A stretch of DNA of 64,000 nt, taken from an uncultured Flavobacteriia bacterium. Lineage in GTDB: Bacteria; Bacteroidota; Bacteroidia; Flavobacteriales_D; Crocinitomicaceae. Every line of letters begins with the position of its first letter. The stretch's first letter is position 1. The DNA is taken from contig CALJTX010000038.1 of the NCBI GenBank assembly GCA_937975705.1, positions 107,479-171,478 on the forward strand. The letters are read 5' to 3'. The notes beneath the pieces were generated by a model. It had not been told where the DNA came from. It searched no databases and saw nothing but the letters and a program-made list of their open reading frames with translations. The position numbers were made by a program, and so were the translations under genes. Positions 40,361 to 49,114 of this stretch are shown here, in pieces.

Positions 40361-43049
40361 ACTTTTACTCCTAAGCATCTTACTTTTTTCTGTCTTTGGG
40401 ATTTCTTTTGCCCAGGGTACAGCAATTAGTGTTGGTACACAGACAACTACCTTCACAAGTATGATTCGAGGCTATCACTTCACTGCACCAACTAGTTTCA
40501 CAATTTGTGGTCTGTATATTCCGCCAGATGCAGCCCCTACAGGTACCCAAACCATTCGCGTTGTTAAATTTACAGCTGGTCCGCCTCCTGCATTTGCCGG
40601 CACAACCAATAGCTTTGTTCAATTATTTACCGTTACCAATGCACCCGCAACACAAGTTGTAGCCTGTAACATTCCAGTTGCTGCAGGTGACATTATCGGG
40701 GTATATGGCGCCAGAGGCGCTAATTGCGTCAACAGCTACGGACCTGCCAATTTTGTAACGAGCATCAACGGCTTCAACACGACCCTACAACGCAGTGGCA
40801 TGCAATCTTGCCCCGCTGGTACGGGTGCGCCAATGGCCAATATTTGGTCAGAGGTCAATTACAATATCGGCCGCATTTCAATGTACATCAACTGCTGCCA
40901 AACGCCTACACTGACCGCTTCTAATACGAGCCCAATATGTGCAGGGCAACCATTTTCACTAGGAGCAGTTCCCAACCCCACCGCAACCAACTATTCATGG
41001 GCTTGGGCTGGGCCAAATGGCTATACCTCCACACAGCAAAACCCTACCATTGCCAGCCCTACTTTATTGGCTGCAGGCACCTACACCGTCACACTTACTG
41101 TTCCGAACTGCGGCACGGTCAATGCAACAACTACCGTAACCGTCAACCCGGGCCCAACCGTAACCGCCGCTCCACTCACCATTTGTTCGGGGGCCAGTGG
41201 TACCCTAACTGCAAGTTCAACAACACCCGGAGGTACTTATACTTGGTTTTTAAATGGTACACAAATTGGCACTGGGGCGAGCATCTCTGTGTCGCCAAGT
41301 ACCACCACCACCTACGCTGTAGAATATGCAGCAGCAGGCTGTGTTGGCACAAGTAATGTCACCGTTACCGTTGAACCGACACCACAACCTACAGTTAGTG
41401 TAGATTCTGTCTGTGTGGGTTCAGCCGGATCGCTTTTTGTCAATAATGTGAGTGCAGGTGGAACCTACCTTTGGAGCACTGGCGCCACAACTGCCACGCT
41501 AACAGCAAGCCCTGTGGCAACCACCAACTACAGCGTTGTATTTACAAGTGCCAATGGCTGCGTAGCACCAAGCGTGAGTGGAACTATCGTTGTGAAACCT
41601 TATCCAGTGATCACAACTACAAACGATACCATTTGTATTGGAAGTTCAACAACGCTCAACACCAACGTAGACCTTCCCGGAGGTACCTACACCTGGGCGC
41701 CCCTAGCAGCCAATAGTTCTAGTATTACTGTCAGCCCAACAGCAACCACGACCTATACCGTTATTTATAACTTATTGGCCTGTCAGGATACCGCAACAGC
41801 AACAGTGTTAGTGAACCCTATCCCGGTTGCGCAAACGTCCAATGCAGTGATGTGTTTTGGAGATGTCATCAACCTTATTGCCACAGCGAACTTACCGGGA
41901 GGCTCTTATTTATGGTCGACCAACGAAACGAACGACACCATTTCAATTAGCCCGAGCAGTACTTCGAGTTATACGGTCACATATACCCTGAACAACTGTA
42001 CAAGCCCAGCAGCTACAGCGCAAGTAACGGTGCATCCGATTCCTGTGGTAACGCTTACTAGCGCAACCATTTGTGAAGCAGACCCGGTTACCCTCACTGC
42101 AACACCTAACTTACTTGGGGGCACTTATGCTTGGGGGCCAAATGGAATTGCAGGTGGGCCTAACCAAACGTTTACGCCACTCCAAGATACCACCCTGAGC
42201 GTTATCTACACCCTAAACAATTGCCCTAGTCTACCAGCCACCGGCACCGTCACTGTTCACCCACTTCCGATCGTTACATTTAGCGCTACGCCAATTGAAG
42301 GCTGTGCACCGCTCGCCGTAAGCTTCACCGCAGACGATGCCACAAATACCACCTATAGTTGGTCAACTAGTAACGGCTTATCAGCATCTGGTAACGCACC
42401 AACAATTGTGTTTGGCAACGGCGGTACCTTTGATGTGAGTTTAGCTGCAACAACCTCTTTTGGCTGCTACGACACCCACACCGAATTAGCTTATATCTAC
42501 GTAGAAGACCTCCCTGTTGCAGATTTTGAATCACCGATTAGTGTATTCACCCAAGAAGCACAATATGTCATGTTCAGCAATTTGTCTATGGGTGCAACCA
42601 ACTACGTCTGGGATTTTGGCGACGGACAATTTGCTTCAGAATTCGAGCCTTCCCATGTTTTCCAAAACACCATGAACGGCTATACGATAACACTTACCGC
42701 TCTTACTGATTTACAATGCGCTGACGCCACCTCTGTAAGTATTGGTTACCAATACAACGAGCTACTGTACATTCCAAATAGCTTCACACCAGACGGCGAT
42801 CAAAACAACCAAGTTTTTTGCCCTGTTTTCTTTTCTGGCTATGACCCACAAAATTATGAATTCACGGTCTACAACCGCTGGGGAGAGGTCGTGTTTGAAA
42901 GCCATAACGCTTTAGTAGGTTGGGATGGTACTTACGGGCCAGATGCGCTTGCCGCACCAACAGGTATGTACACTTACCGCATTTTGTACAAGAACCCCGA
43001 TCTCGACGAACGCAAGGTGCTCACGGGTCATGTGAATTTGCTGCGTTAG
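40353..43049 (+). CDS. Third T9SS type-B surface protein of the cluster
   Basis: 898 residues. A signal peptide covers about 1-21 (ends GISFAQ). Its N-terminal domain (about 22-185) is unlike the other two: it looks like a jelly-roll with an RGYHF segment and several Cys. Then come Ig-like modules of about 75 residues with the ICxGxxxTL...GGTYxWxP...TTTYxVxY pattern, a PKD fold (YVWDFGDGQFASE, about 750) and a gliding motility-associated C-terminal domain (NSFTPDGDQ, YNRWGEVVF, ERKVLTGH). It starts immediately after the previous stop, so it is coupled to that gene. Function inferred as a surface adhesin or carbohydrate-binding protein. Confidence 0.88.
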   Translation: MKKLLLLSILLFSVFGISFAQGTAISVGTQTTTFTSMIRGYHFTAPTSFTICGLYIPPDAAPTGTQTIRVVKFTAGPPPAFAGTTNSFVQLFTVTNAPATQVVACNIPVAAGDIIGVYGARGANCVNSYGPANFVTSINGFNTTLQRSGMQSCPAGTGAPMANIWSEVNYNIGRISMYINCCQTPTLTASNTSPICAGQPFSLGAVPNPTATNYSWAWAGPNGYTSTQQNPTIASPTLLAAGTYTVTLTVPNCGTVNATTTVTVNPGPTVTAAPLTICSGASGTLTASSTTPGGTYTWFLNGTQIGTGASISVSPSTTTTYAVEYAAAGCVGTSNVTVTVEPTPQPTVSVDSVCVGSAGSLFVNNVSAGGTYLWSTGATTATLTASPVATTNYSVVFTSANGCVAPSVSGTIVVKPYPVITTTNDTICIGSSTTLNTNVDLPGGTYTWAPLAANSSSITVSPTATTTYTVIYNLLACQDTATATVLVNPIPVAQTSNAVMCFGDVINLIATANLPGGSYLWSTNETNDTISISPSSTSSYTVTYTLNNCTSPAATAQVTVHPIPVVTLTSATICEADPVTLTATPNLLGGTYAWGPNGIAGGPNQTFTPLQDTTLSVIYTLNNCPSLPATGTVTVHPLPIVTFSATPIEGCAPLAVSFTADDATNTTYSWSTSNGLSASGNAPTIVFGNGGTFDVSLAATTSFGCYDTHTELAYIYVEDLPVADFESPISVFTQEAQYVMFSNLSMGATNYVWDFGDGQFASEFEPSHVFQNTMNGYTITLTALTDLQCADATSVSIGYQYNELLYIPNSFTPDGDQNNQVFCPVFFSGYDPQNYEFTVYNRWGEVVFESHNALVGWDGTYGPDALAAPTGMYTYRILYKNPDLDERKVLTGHVNLLR

Positions 43050-43063
43050 TTTTCAGAAAACCC

Positions 43064-43071
43064 TAACTTTG
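43064..43071 (+). promoter_or_regulatory. Flippase gene promoter, -7 element TAACTTTG
   Basis: Full TAnnTTTG match 19 bases before ATG 43091, right after the third adhesin gene. It gives the polysaccharide genes their own start. Confidence 0.55.
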
Positions 43072-43090
43072 GCCTGACCTACTCGGGCAC

Positions 43091-44566
43091 ATGAAAGAAC
43101 GCAGTTTTTATTCTAATCTTTTCTTTTCACTGGGGCTAAACCTCCTTGTGAAGCCCATCTCTATTTTTGCAATCGACGCCGCTGTGCAAAATATTGTGGG
43201 GCAGCAATACGGTATTTACTTCGCGTTTTTCAACTTTAGCCTCATCATTTCAATCGTATTTGATTTTGGTGTCAACAACTACAGTACCCGGCTCAGTGCC
43301 CAAAACTTACCAGAAGCCAAAAAGTTATTTTCGACAATCCTTGGCCTGCGGTTTTTATTAATGCTCGGTTATCTTGCAGGAATTGGTCTACTCAAAGTCT
43401 TTATTACACTCTCTTGGACCGAATACAGGCTCATTCTCTTGCTAGGTCTCAACCAATTTTTAATTGCAAACATCTCCTTTTTTCGAAGCTACTTTGCAGG
43501 TCTTCAGCGTTTTCGAATAGATGCCTTTTTGAGTGTGCTCGATCGGCTACTGCTCATCATTTCTGTGGGCTACATCATTTACGTTTATCCTGATGGTTTC
43601 AAGCTGATTGATATTGAATCTTATAGTATTTATCAATTCATGTGCTATGCACTGAGCTTTATCGTTGCCGGAAGTTTAGCGATCTACTACATTAGACCCA
43701 AGTTAGAATGGCCGCGCCTAAGTGAGCTTTTACCTGTCGTGAAAAAATCACTTCCTTTTGCACTGCTCATCGTCCTGATGATGCTTTATTCCCGCTTAGA
43801 TGCACTCTTGCTCCTACACTTTTCTGTAAACGGTCAACAAGAAGCTGCCTATTATGCGCAAGCTTTTCGCTTGATTGATGCGCTATATATGTTTGCAATG
43901 GTTTTTGCCGGACTCCTCTTTCCGATGTTTGCCAAAATGCTCAAAGAAAATCCATCGGCAATTGCCCCTTTAGTAAGCCAAGCAAGTAAACTACTTCTTG
44001 GGTCCAGTTTAGCTTTTATTGTTTTTAGCCTATTGCGTGGTGGTCTTTTGATCGATCAAATATACAGCGATACATCTGTAGACAGCGGTGGCATATTGTT
44101 TCTTTTGAGCATCGCTTTTTTTGGAATGGCATCCAACCTTATTTATGGCTCCTTACTCACGGCAAATGGTTCGTTAAAGGTGTTGAATATCATTTCATTT
44201 GGCGGTTTTTTAGTCAATATCTGCTTGAATTTGATTTTAATTCCCAAAGTCCTCAATGGCGGAGCAGTTATTGCTGCAGGGGTGGCGGCACTTACTCAGG
44301 TTCTCGTTGCAATGGTGCAAGCAATCTATTGTAAACGCTTGTTTGCTTTGCCTCTTGTTGATCGCCATTTATATAGATATCCCTTGCTCGTTTTTGCCTT
44401 GATGTTTTGGTTTGTTGGTGTTGATTGGACGCCCATAGGTTATCTATATGGTGACTGGATCCTGTTATTTGATATTTTGGTGACTGTATTCTTTCTTTTC
44501 GCTTTTAAATTCATAGATGTCAAGGAGCTGATTTCGCTTGTTCAAACACGCAGTAAAACGCAATAA
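43091..44566 (+). CDS. Polysaccharide flippase (Wzx/MATE-like family)
   Basis: 491 residues with about 12-14 hydrophobic helices. The early FSLGLNLLVKPISIFAID and FDFGVNNYSTR segments, the central YSRLDALLL and the repeated long helices fit the polysaccharide biosynthesis/MVF-fold flippases that move lipid-linked repeat units across the inner membrane. The substrate glycan is unknown. It is the first of three assembly genes (flippase, chain-length regulator, polymerase/ligase); no glycosyltransferase is nearby. Confidence 0.85.
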   Translation: MKERSFYSNLFFSLGLNLLVKPISIFAIDAAVQNIVGQQYGIYFAFFNFSLIISIVFDFGVNNYSTRLSAQNLPEAKKLFSTILGLRFLLMLGYLAGIGLLKVFITLSWTEYRLILLLGLNQFLIANISFFRSYFAGLQRFRIDAFLSVLDRLLLIISVGYIIYVYPDGFKLIDIESYSIYQFMCYALSFIVAGSLAIYYIRPKLEWPRLSELLPVVKKSLPFALLIVLMMLYSRLDALLLLHFSVNGQQEAAYYAQAFRLIDALYMFAMVFAGLLFPMFAKMLKENPSAIAPLVSQASKLLLGSSLAFIVFSLLRGGLLIDQIYSDTSVDSGGILFLLSIAFFGMASNLIYGSLLTANGSLKVLNIISFGGFLVNICLNLILIPKVLNGGAVIAAGVAALTQVLVAMVQAIYCKRLFALPLVDRHLYRYPLLVFALMFWFVGVDWTPIGYLYGDWILLFDILVTVFFLFAFKFIDVKELISLVQTRSKTQ

Positions 44567-44591
44567 ATATGGATTTTTGGAGTTATTGTCA

Positions 44592-44599
44592 TAGCTTTG
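44592..44599 (+). promoter_or_regulatory. Promoter of the chain-length regulator, -7 element TAGCTTTG
   Basis: Full TAnnTTTG match 27 bases before ATG 44627; it contains a TTG (44597) that is not taken as the start. Confidence 0.5.
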
Positions 44600-44626
44600 A
44601 AAAAAAATTGGCCGCAAGCAAGTAAT

Positions 44627-45619
44627 ATGGAAAACAACAACCTCACAGACCAACGCAACGCTCTACTCATATTTCTCTGGAACCAACGTAAGCCGTTGCT
44701 CCTATTTACAGGTGCTGCCGCGGTCGTTTCGATCATCGTCGCGTTTATCATCACCCCACTCTATTTATCTACCGCCATTGTTTTTGCCGCTGCCTCCAGT
44801 AACGTATCGTTCTCAGAACAGCGCAACGTGAAAGCAGCAGCAATGGACTTCGGAGAAGAAGAACAAGCAGAGCAATTGGTTCAAATTTTATCTTCGTCGC
44901 GCATCAGAGACCGCATTGTTCAGAAATACGACCTCCTGTCCGACTACGAGATTTCCAAAACCGACCCAAACAAATATTACAAACTCAACAAGGCATATAA
45001 CGAACATTTTACCTTCAGCCGCACCCGTTATGGTTCAATTCAAATCGATGTGCTCGACGAAAACCCGAAACAAGCGGCCGCTATGGCCAACGATATCGTA
45101 GACCTCATCGATACAATTAAAAACGAAATGATCCGCGAGCGTACCATACCTGCCTTTCAAATCAACTTGCGCAAAAAACAACAAATGGAAAAGGAGCGCG
45201 ACTCCATCCTACAATGCCTAGAAGACCTCGCTAAATTGGGTGTCTTGCCCAACGATACGCGTGCAACGCTTTATCAGGCCTTGGTAGATGCCAAAAACCC
45301 ACAAGAGAAAGAAGAGCTTCGCAGAAAAATTGAAGCCAATAGCAAATACGGTTCTGTTTACGATGGGTTGGAATACCAACGCAACGAAAAAATCGTCAAA
45401 ATTGAAGACTTCAAAGTTTCTTACGAGCAAGCTGAATCCGATGCAAACGCCAACTTTAACCACAAATTCGTGGTAGAACGCGCCGTTGTAGCTGACCGCA
45501 AAGAAAAGCCTAAACGCATGATCATCGTGCTGGTTGCAACCATAGGTGGGTTTCTTTTCGGACTGTTTTTCTTATTGATCCGTCAACGCATCAAAGAACT
45601 CCAACAGACCGCTGCATAA
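44627..45619 (+). CDS. Wzz-like polysaccharide chain-length regulator (PCP family)
   Basis: 330 residues from ATG 44627; the frame is open 30 bases further up to a TTG inside the -7 element. One transmembrane helix lies at about 26-46 (LLLFTGAAAVVSIIVAFIIT), followed by a large periplasmic part rich in helix and a second helix at about 294-316 after KPKRM, as in Wzz proteins. No cytoplasmic kinase domain follows. It likely sets chain length together with the polymerase encoded 7 bases downstream. Confidence 0.8.
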   Translation: MENNNLTDQRNALLIFLWNQRKPLLLFTGAAAVVSIIVAFIITPLYLSTAIVFAAASSNVSFSEQRNVKAAAMDFGEEEQAEQLVQILSSSRIRDRIVQKYDLLSDYEISKTDPNKYYKLNKAYNEHFTFSRTRYGSIQIDVLDENPKQAAAMANDIVDLIDTIKNEMIRERTIPAFQINLRKKQQMEKERDSILQCLEDLAKLGVLPNDTRATLYQALVDAKNPQEKEELRRKIEANSKYGSVYDGLEYQRNEKIVKIEDFKVSYEQAESDANANFNHKFVVERAVVADRKEKPKRMIIVLVATIGGFLFGLFFLLIRQRIKELQQTAA

Positions 45620-45626
45620 AGTTCAA

Positions 45627-46997
45627 ATGAACGACCCAATACTTTATTCTCTTATTCCTGTTGGCCTACTCGCCATCTATTTTGCTATTTTTCAGACTGA
45701 TAAACTCTTTCTGAGTTTGGCATTTCTCACGCCGCTTTCTTTCAATATTGAAGAATACTCGAGCAGTTTTGGTTTGTTTATCCCAACAGAACCACTGCTT
45801 TTTGGCTTGATGATTTTACTGAGCGCATTTCAACTCAAAAAAGGGTTTATGCCCATTCAGGTTTGGCGCAGTCCACTTATCTGGACCATCATCATTTATT
45901 TATTATGGCTACTGCTGTCGGCCATAACAAGTAGCCATCCGATTGTATCTCTTAAGTTTATTCTTGCCAGACTTTGGTTCATTGTTCCTGTCTTGTTTTT
46001 TGGCACTTACTTTTTTCAAAAGCGCAGCAACCGCATTACATTCATTTGGCTGTTTATTGTAGCCACCGTACTAGTGATCATCTACACACTCATTCATCAT
46101 TCCTTCTATGGATTTGGCGAAAAAGAAGGACACTGGGTGATGTCGCCATTCTTTAAAGACCACACCATTTATGGCGCGATCGTGGCACTCGTGCTTCCGC
46201 TCGCTGTCGGACTTTACCTTTATAAAAAACAAAATCCATTGGTTCAAGTCACCTTGATTGGTTTAATCGTCATTATTTTAGTAGGACTCGTTTTATCTTA
46301 TACCCGTGCCGCATGGCTCAGTGTTTTGGGCAGTATCGCTATTGCCATGGTGTTGTACTACAAGGTTTCCTGGAAGCCTATTGCCGTTTTGGCGGGTATC
46401 GGCGTAGTCGTTATTTTGCTCCAATGGGACCGCATTCAAATGGAACTCGAACGCAACAAATACGAGCATACCACAGAAGCTTTTGACGAACGCCTCCAGA
46501 GTGCGGCCAATATTTCCACTGATGCATCAAACTTAGAGCGCATCAACCGTTGGAGTTGCGCTATTGAAATGTTCAAGCAAAGGCCAATTATGGGTTACGG
46601 ACCCGGTACTTATGCCTTTGAATACGCTCCTTTTCAGCGACCTGAAAACCTGACCATTATTTCGACCAATTTTGGCGACATGGGCAATGCACATAGCGAA
46701 TACCTAGGTGCACTTGCCGAAACTGGCCTGATCGGAATGCTTAGTTTAATTGCAGTGGTCTTTGCGTTGTTTTACACGGGTATTACGCTGTATCATCGCT
46801 TGCCTAAAGAAAATAAAGAAGATCGAATTATTGTACTCAGTACAATTATGGCACTCAGCACTTATTTTATCCATGCCTTTTTGAATAATTACTTGGATAC
46901 CGATAAAGCGGCCGTCCCAATCTGGGGAATTTGCGCGATGTGGTTGGTTTACGAAAGAGAACTCAGTTCTAGCGGCCAATCCAAAGCGACGGATTGA
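45627..46997 (+). CDS. O-antigen polymerase/ligase family (Wzy_C) membrane protein
   Basis: 456 residues with about 11-12 membrane helices. The Wzy_C/WaaL region shows SYTRAAWLSVLGS (about 230) and the large periplasmic loop with GPGTYAFEYAPFQRP followed by NAHSEYLGALAETGLIG, a typical pattern with the key His. It either polymerises repeat units or ligates the glycan to lipid A; sequence alone does not separate these. It follows the Wzz-like gene by 7 bases. Its 3' end overlaps the converging envC gene by 29 bases. Confidence 0.85.
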   Translation: MNDPILYSLIPVGLLAIYFAIFQTDKLFLSLAFLTPLSFNIEEYSSSFGLFIPTEPLLFGLMILLSAFQLKKGFMPIQVWRSPLIWTIIIYLLWLLLSAITSSHPIVSLKFILARLWFIVPVLFFGTYFFQKRSNRITFIWLFIVATVLVIIYTLIHHSFYGFGEKEGHWVMSPFFKDHTIYGAIVALVLPLAVGLYLYKKQNPLVQVTLIGLIVIILVGLVLSYTRAAWLSVLGSIAIAMVLYYKVSWKPIAVLAGIGVVVILLQWDRIQMELERNKYEHTTEAFDERLQSAANISTDASNLERINRWSCAIEMFKQRPIMGYGPGTYAFEYAPFQRPENLTIISTNFGDMGNAHSEYLGALAETGLIGMLSLIAVVFALFYTGITLYHRLPKENKEDRIIVLSTIMALSTYFIHAFLNNYLDTDKAAVPIWGICAMWLVYERELSSSGQSKATD

Positions 46998-48297
46998 GCG
47001 TAACTGGGCTGGCGCCGACCACCTGATGTACTTCAAAATGACACACCGACACTCCGTTGTCATTGAGCAAGGTACCAATGGCCTGTTTGGTAGAAACCTT
47101 AGACCCCACACTCACAAAAGTTTCAGCTAAGTTGCCATACACCGTGCGGTAGGCCCCGTGCTTAATGATCACAACCTTTCCTGCACCAGGTACAGAAAAA
47201 ACAGTTGTCACTTCTCCTTCAAATACGGCACGTACCTTAGAACCTCGATTACAAGTAATATCAATCCCGTTGTTGTTCCACTCCACTCCACTGAGGGTTG
47301 GATGGTAATTGCGGCCAAATCTTTCAGTAACGCTACCGTTGTCTACAGGCCATGGCAAACGCCCGCGGTTGGTTTCAAAGCTTCTGCCAATAGCCGCTCC
47401 TTCCGTGGAAATTGGCGTGGCTACTACTTTTGGAGCTGCTGCTGTTGTGGTTGTCTTTGGGCTACTAGTAGTTGTGGTTGTAGTGGTAGCTGGTGTTTTG
47501 CCGGAAGGTTTAGTTGTTGTCTTGGGAGCTGCTTTGGCTAATTCTGCCTGACGAGCGGCTTCTCGCGCTTGTTCTTTGGCGATATCGGCACGAATAGCTG
47601 CATCGATCTGCTTTTTGAGCTGGATTTTCTTGCGCTCGTCTTCCTTGAGTTGGACAATTAACGCTTGTTCCTCCTTTTTAAACTTTTGATAGGACTTTTC
47701 CTTCTTTGATTTGTCGTTTTCTATCAATTGGCGCTCTTGTTTTTTCTCCTCTAAGGCCTGCTGCTTGATGAGCTTTTCGGAATCAATTTGATTGATTTCT
47801 TTGAAAATGAGTTGTTGGTGCTGCTTGATCAGCGCAGCTTGTTTTTGTTGAACAGCAGCTACTTTTTTGAGATAGCGGTTGCGTCTCAATGCTTCATTGT
47901 AGTCTGAAGAGGCCAATAAGTACATGACTTTATTGTAATTACCGCGGTGTTTGTAGGCATACAAAAACATCTTGCGGTACTGCTGCTTGAGTTGAGTGAG
48001 TTTGGTACGCAAGCGCTTGATCTCCATTTTTTTTTGGACGATTTTCATTTCGGCAGTGCGCACTTGATTGTCAAAAAGATTCACCAAGGCTTCACGACTG
48101 CGGATTTGATTTTCTATCAAGCGGATTTCATTGAGCGAAGCCTGGCTGTTGTTCTTGACTTTATTCAATAGCTTCTTGGTATTAGAGATGCGTTTCTCTA
48201 ATTTTTGTTGTTCGCGCTTGAGCTGGTTTTGGTCTTGCTGTGCGTAGGTCTGGTGAGCCATACACAATAGCAAGACGATGCTAATCACATTTTTCAT
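46969..48297 (-). CDS. EnvC-like murein hydrolase activator (degenerate LytM/M23 domain)
   Basis: 442 residues. A signal peptide covers about 1-19 (ends TYAQQ). Long coiled coils run over about 20-260 (charged heptads), followed by a Thr-rich low-complexity linker (about 262-300) and a LytM domain (about 325-442). The usual Zn ligands are incomplete: NNGID stands where HxGxD is normal, and VCHFEVH where HxHFE is normal. It is therefore probably not a peptidase but an activator of amidases in cell division, as EnvC is. It is last of the overlapping dut operon, with a 17-base overlap to the upstream gene, and converges with the polymerase gene. Confidence 0.88.
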   Translation of the reverse strand: MKNVISIVLLLCMAHQTYAQQDQNQLKREQQKLEKRISNTKKLLNKVKNNSQASLNEIRLIENQIRSREALVNLFDNQVRTAEMKIVQKKMEIKRLRTKLTQLKQQYRKMFLYAYKHRGNYNKVMYLLASSDYNEALRRNRYLKKVAAVQQKQAALIKQHQQLIFKEINQIDSEKLIKQQALEEKKQERQLIENDKSKKEKSYQKFKKEEQALIVQLKEDERKKIQLKKQIDAAIRADIAKEQAREAARQAELAKAAPKTTTKPSGKTPATTTTTTTSSPKTTTTAAAPKVVATPISTEGAAIGRSFETNRGRLPWPVDNGSVTERFGRNYHPTLSGVEWNNNGIDITCNRGSKVRAVFEGEVTTVFSVPGAGKVVIIKHGAYRTVYGNLAETFVSVGSKVSTKQAIGTLLNDNGVSVCHFEVHQVVGASPVTLNPSLWIGR

Positions 48298-49114
48298 AGC
48301 TTTCTGGTATGACGATAATTAATTCTTGAGGTTCATTGACTTCTATGCGTTCGTATGTTAAAGTGAGCAACAACGCTTTTTTAGGTGTTCTGATATTGAT
48401 TTCCACTTTGAGCGGTAAATCATAGCCATTGAGCTGCTGCCTCTCTAAATAAACCACACTTACTTCTGTTGCGTCTTCTAAGCTCCATATGCGCGTTTGC
48501 TTGAGGGCTTTAGCATCATCGCTAAGACGGTATTGAATCATCAGGTCGTCGCGTTGTTTGCGGTCTGGTTTTTTGCGGTCGTGCTTTTTATGGGTAGAAA
48601 CGCTGTATTGGAAAGGGTCGTTGTCGACAAAATACTTTTGTGTAATTTGATAATCTAAAGGCTTGCCGTAGATGATTTCTTCAATGTTTTCATACGAGAA
48701 ATCCACGCCAAATAATTCTTTTAAATAATCTAAGGAAGCCACGGTGTAACAGCGGTCCCGTTTGTTGACAACGCTTAAGGTGTCTTGGGTTACAAGTGCC
48801 GTAACCACCGGAATACGGGCATAGGTAATAATGGCAGATACCGCGCTGTCGCTGACAATTTTTATAGACGTTTTGAGTGAGATTTCACTCTCCTCTTCAG
48901 GTTTACTTAAATCTTTGTAGCTCACTGAAAGTTTGCTATAAAATGTCTGCGGCTCAATATGAGAAAGGCTATCGATGCGGTCTATTAACTCTTTGTCCTT
49001 GATTTTTGGAAGTTTGGCAAGATCGCTTTGCTCCGCGACGAGCTCTTGCGTTTTACAGGCGGTAAGGCCTAAAAACAAAAAGCAGATATAAGCTAATTTA
49101 TGGAACTGGAACAT
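48281..49114 (-). CDS. DUF4292 lipoprotein
   Basis: 277 residues from ATG 49114, chosen because a lipoprotein signal begins there (lipobox LTAC, Cys about residue 20); the frame is open 48 bases upstream. The body is beta-rich and matches DUF4292 in content: SVSYKDLSKPEEESEISLK, then PVVTALVTQDTLSVVNK, then YTVASLDYLKELFGVDFSYENI, a pattern resembling LolB/LppX-like lipid-carrier folds. It lies between a TPR gene and envC with 17-base overlaps on both sides, the conserved Bacteroidota order. A role in envelope lipid or lipoprotein traffic is possible but not shown. Confidence 0.8.
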   Translation of the reverse strand: MFQFHKLAYICFLFLGLTACKTQELVAEQSDLAKLPKIKDKELIDRIDSLSHIEPQTFYSKLSVSYKDLSKPEEESEISLKTSIKIVSDSAVSAIITYARIPVVTALVTQDTLSVVNKRDRCYTVASLDYLKELFGVDFSYENIEEIIYGKPLDYQITQKYFVDNDPFQYSVSTHKKHDRKKPDRKQRDDLMIQYRLSDDAKALKQTRIWSLEDATEVSVVYLERQQLNGYDLPLKVEINIRTPKKALLLTLTYERIEVNEPQELIIVIPESYEKCD

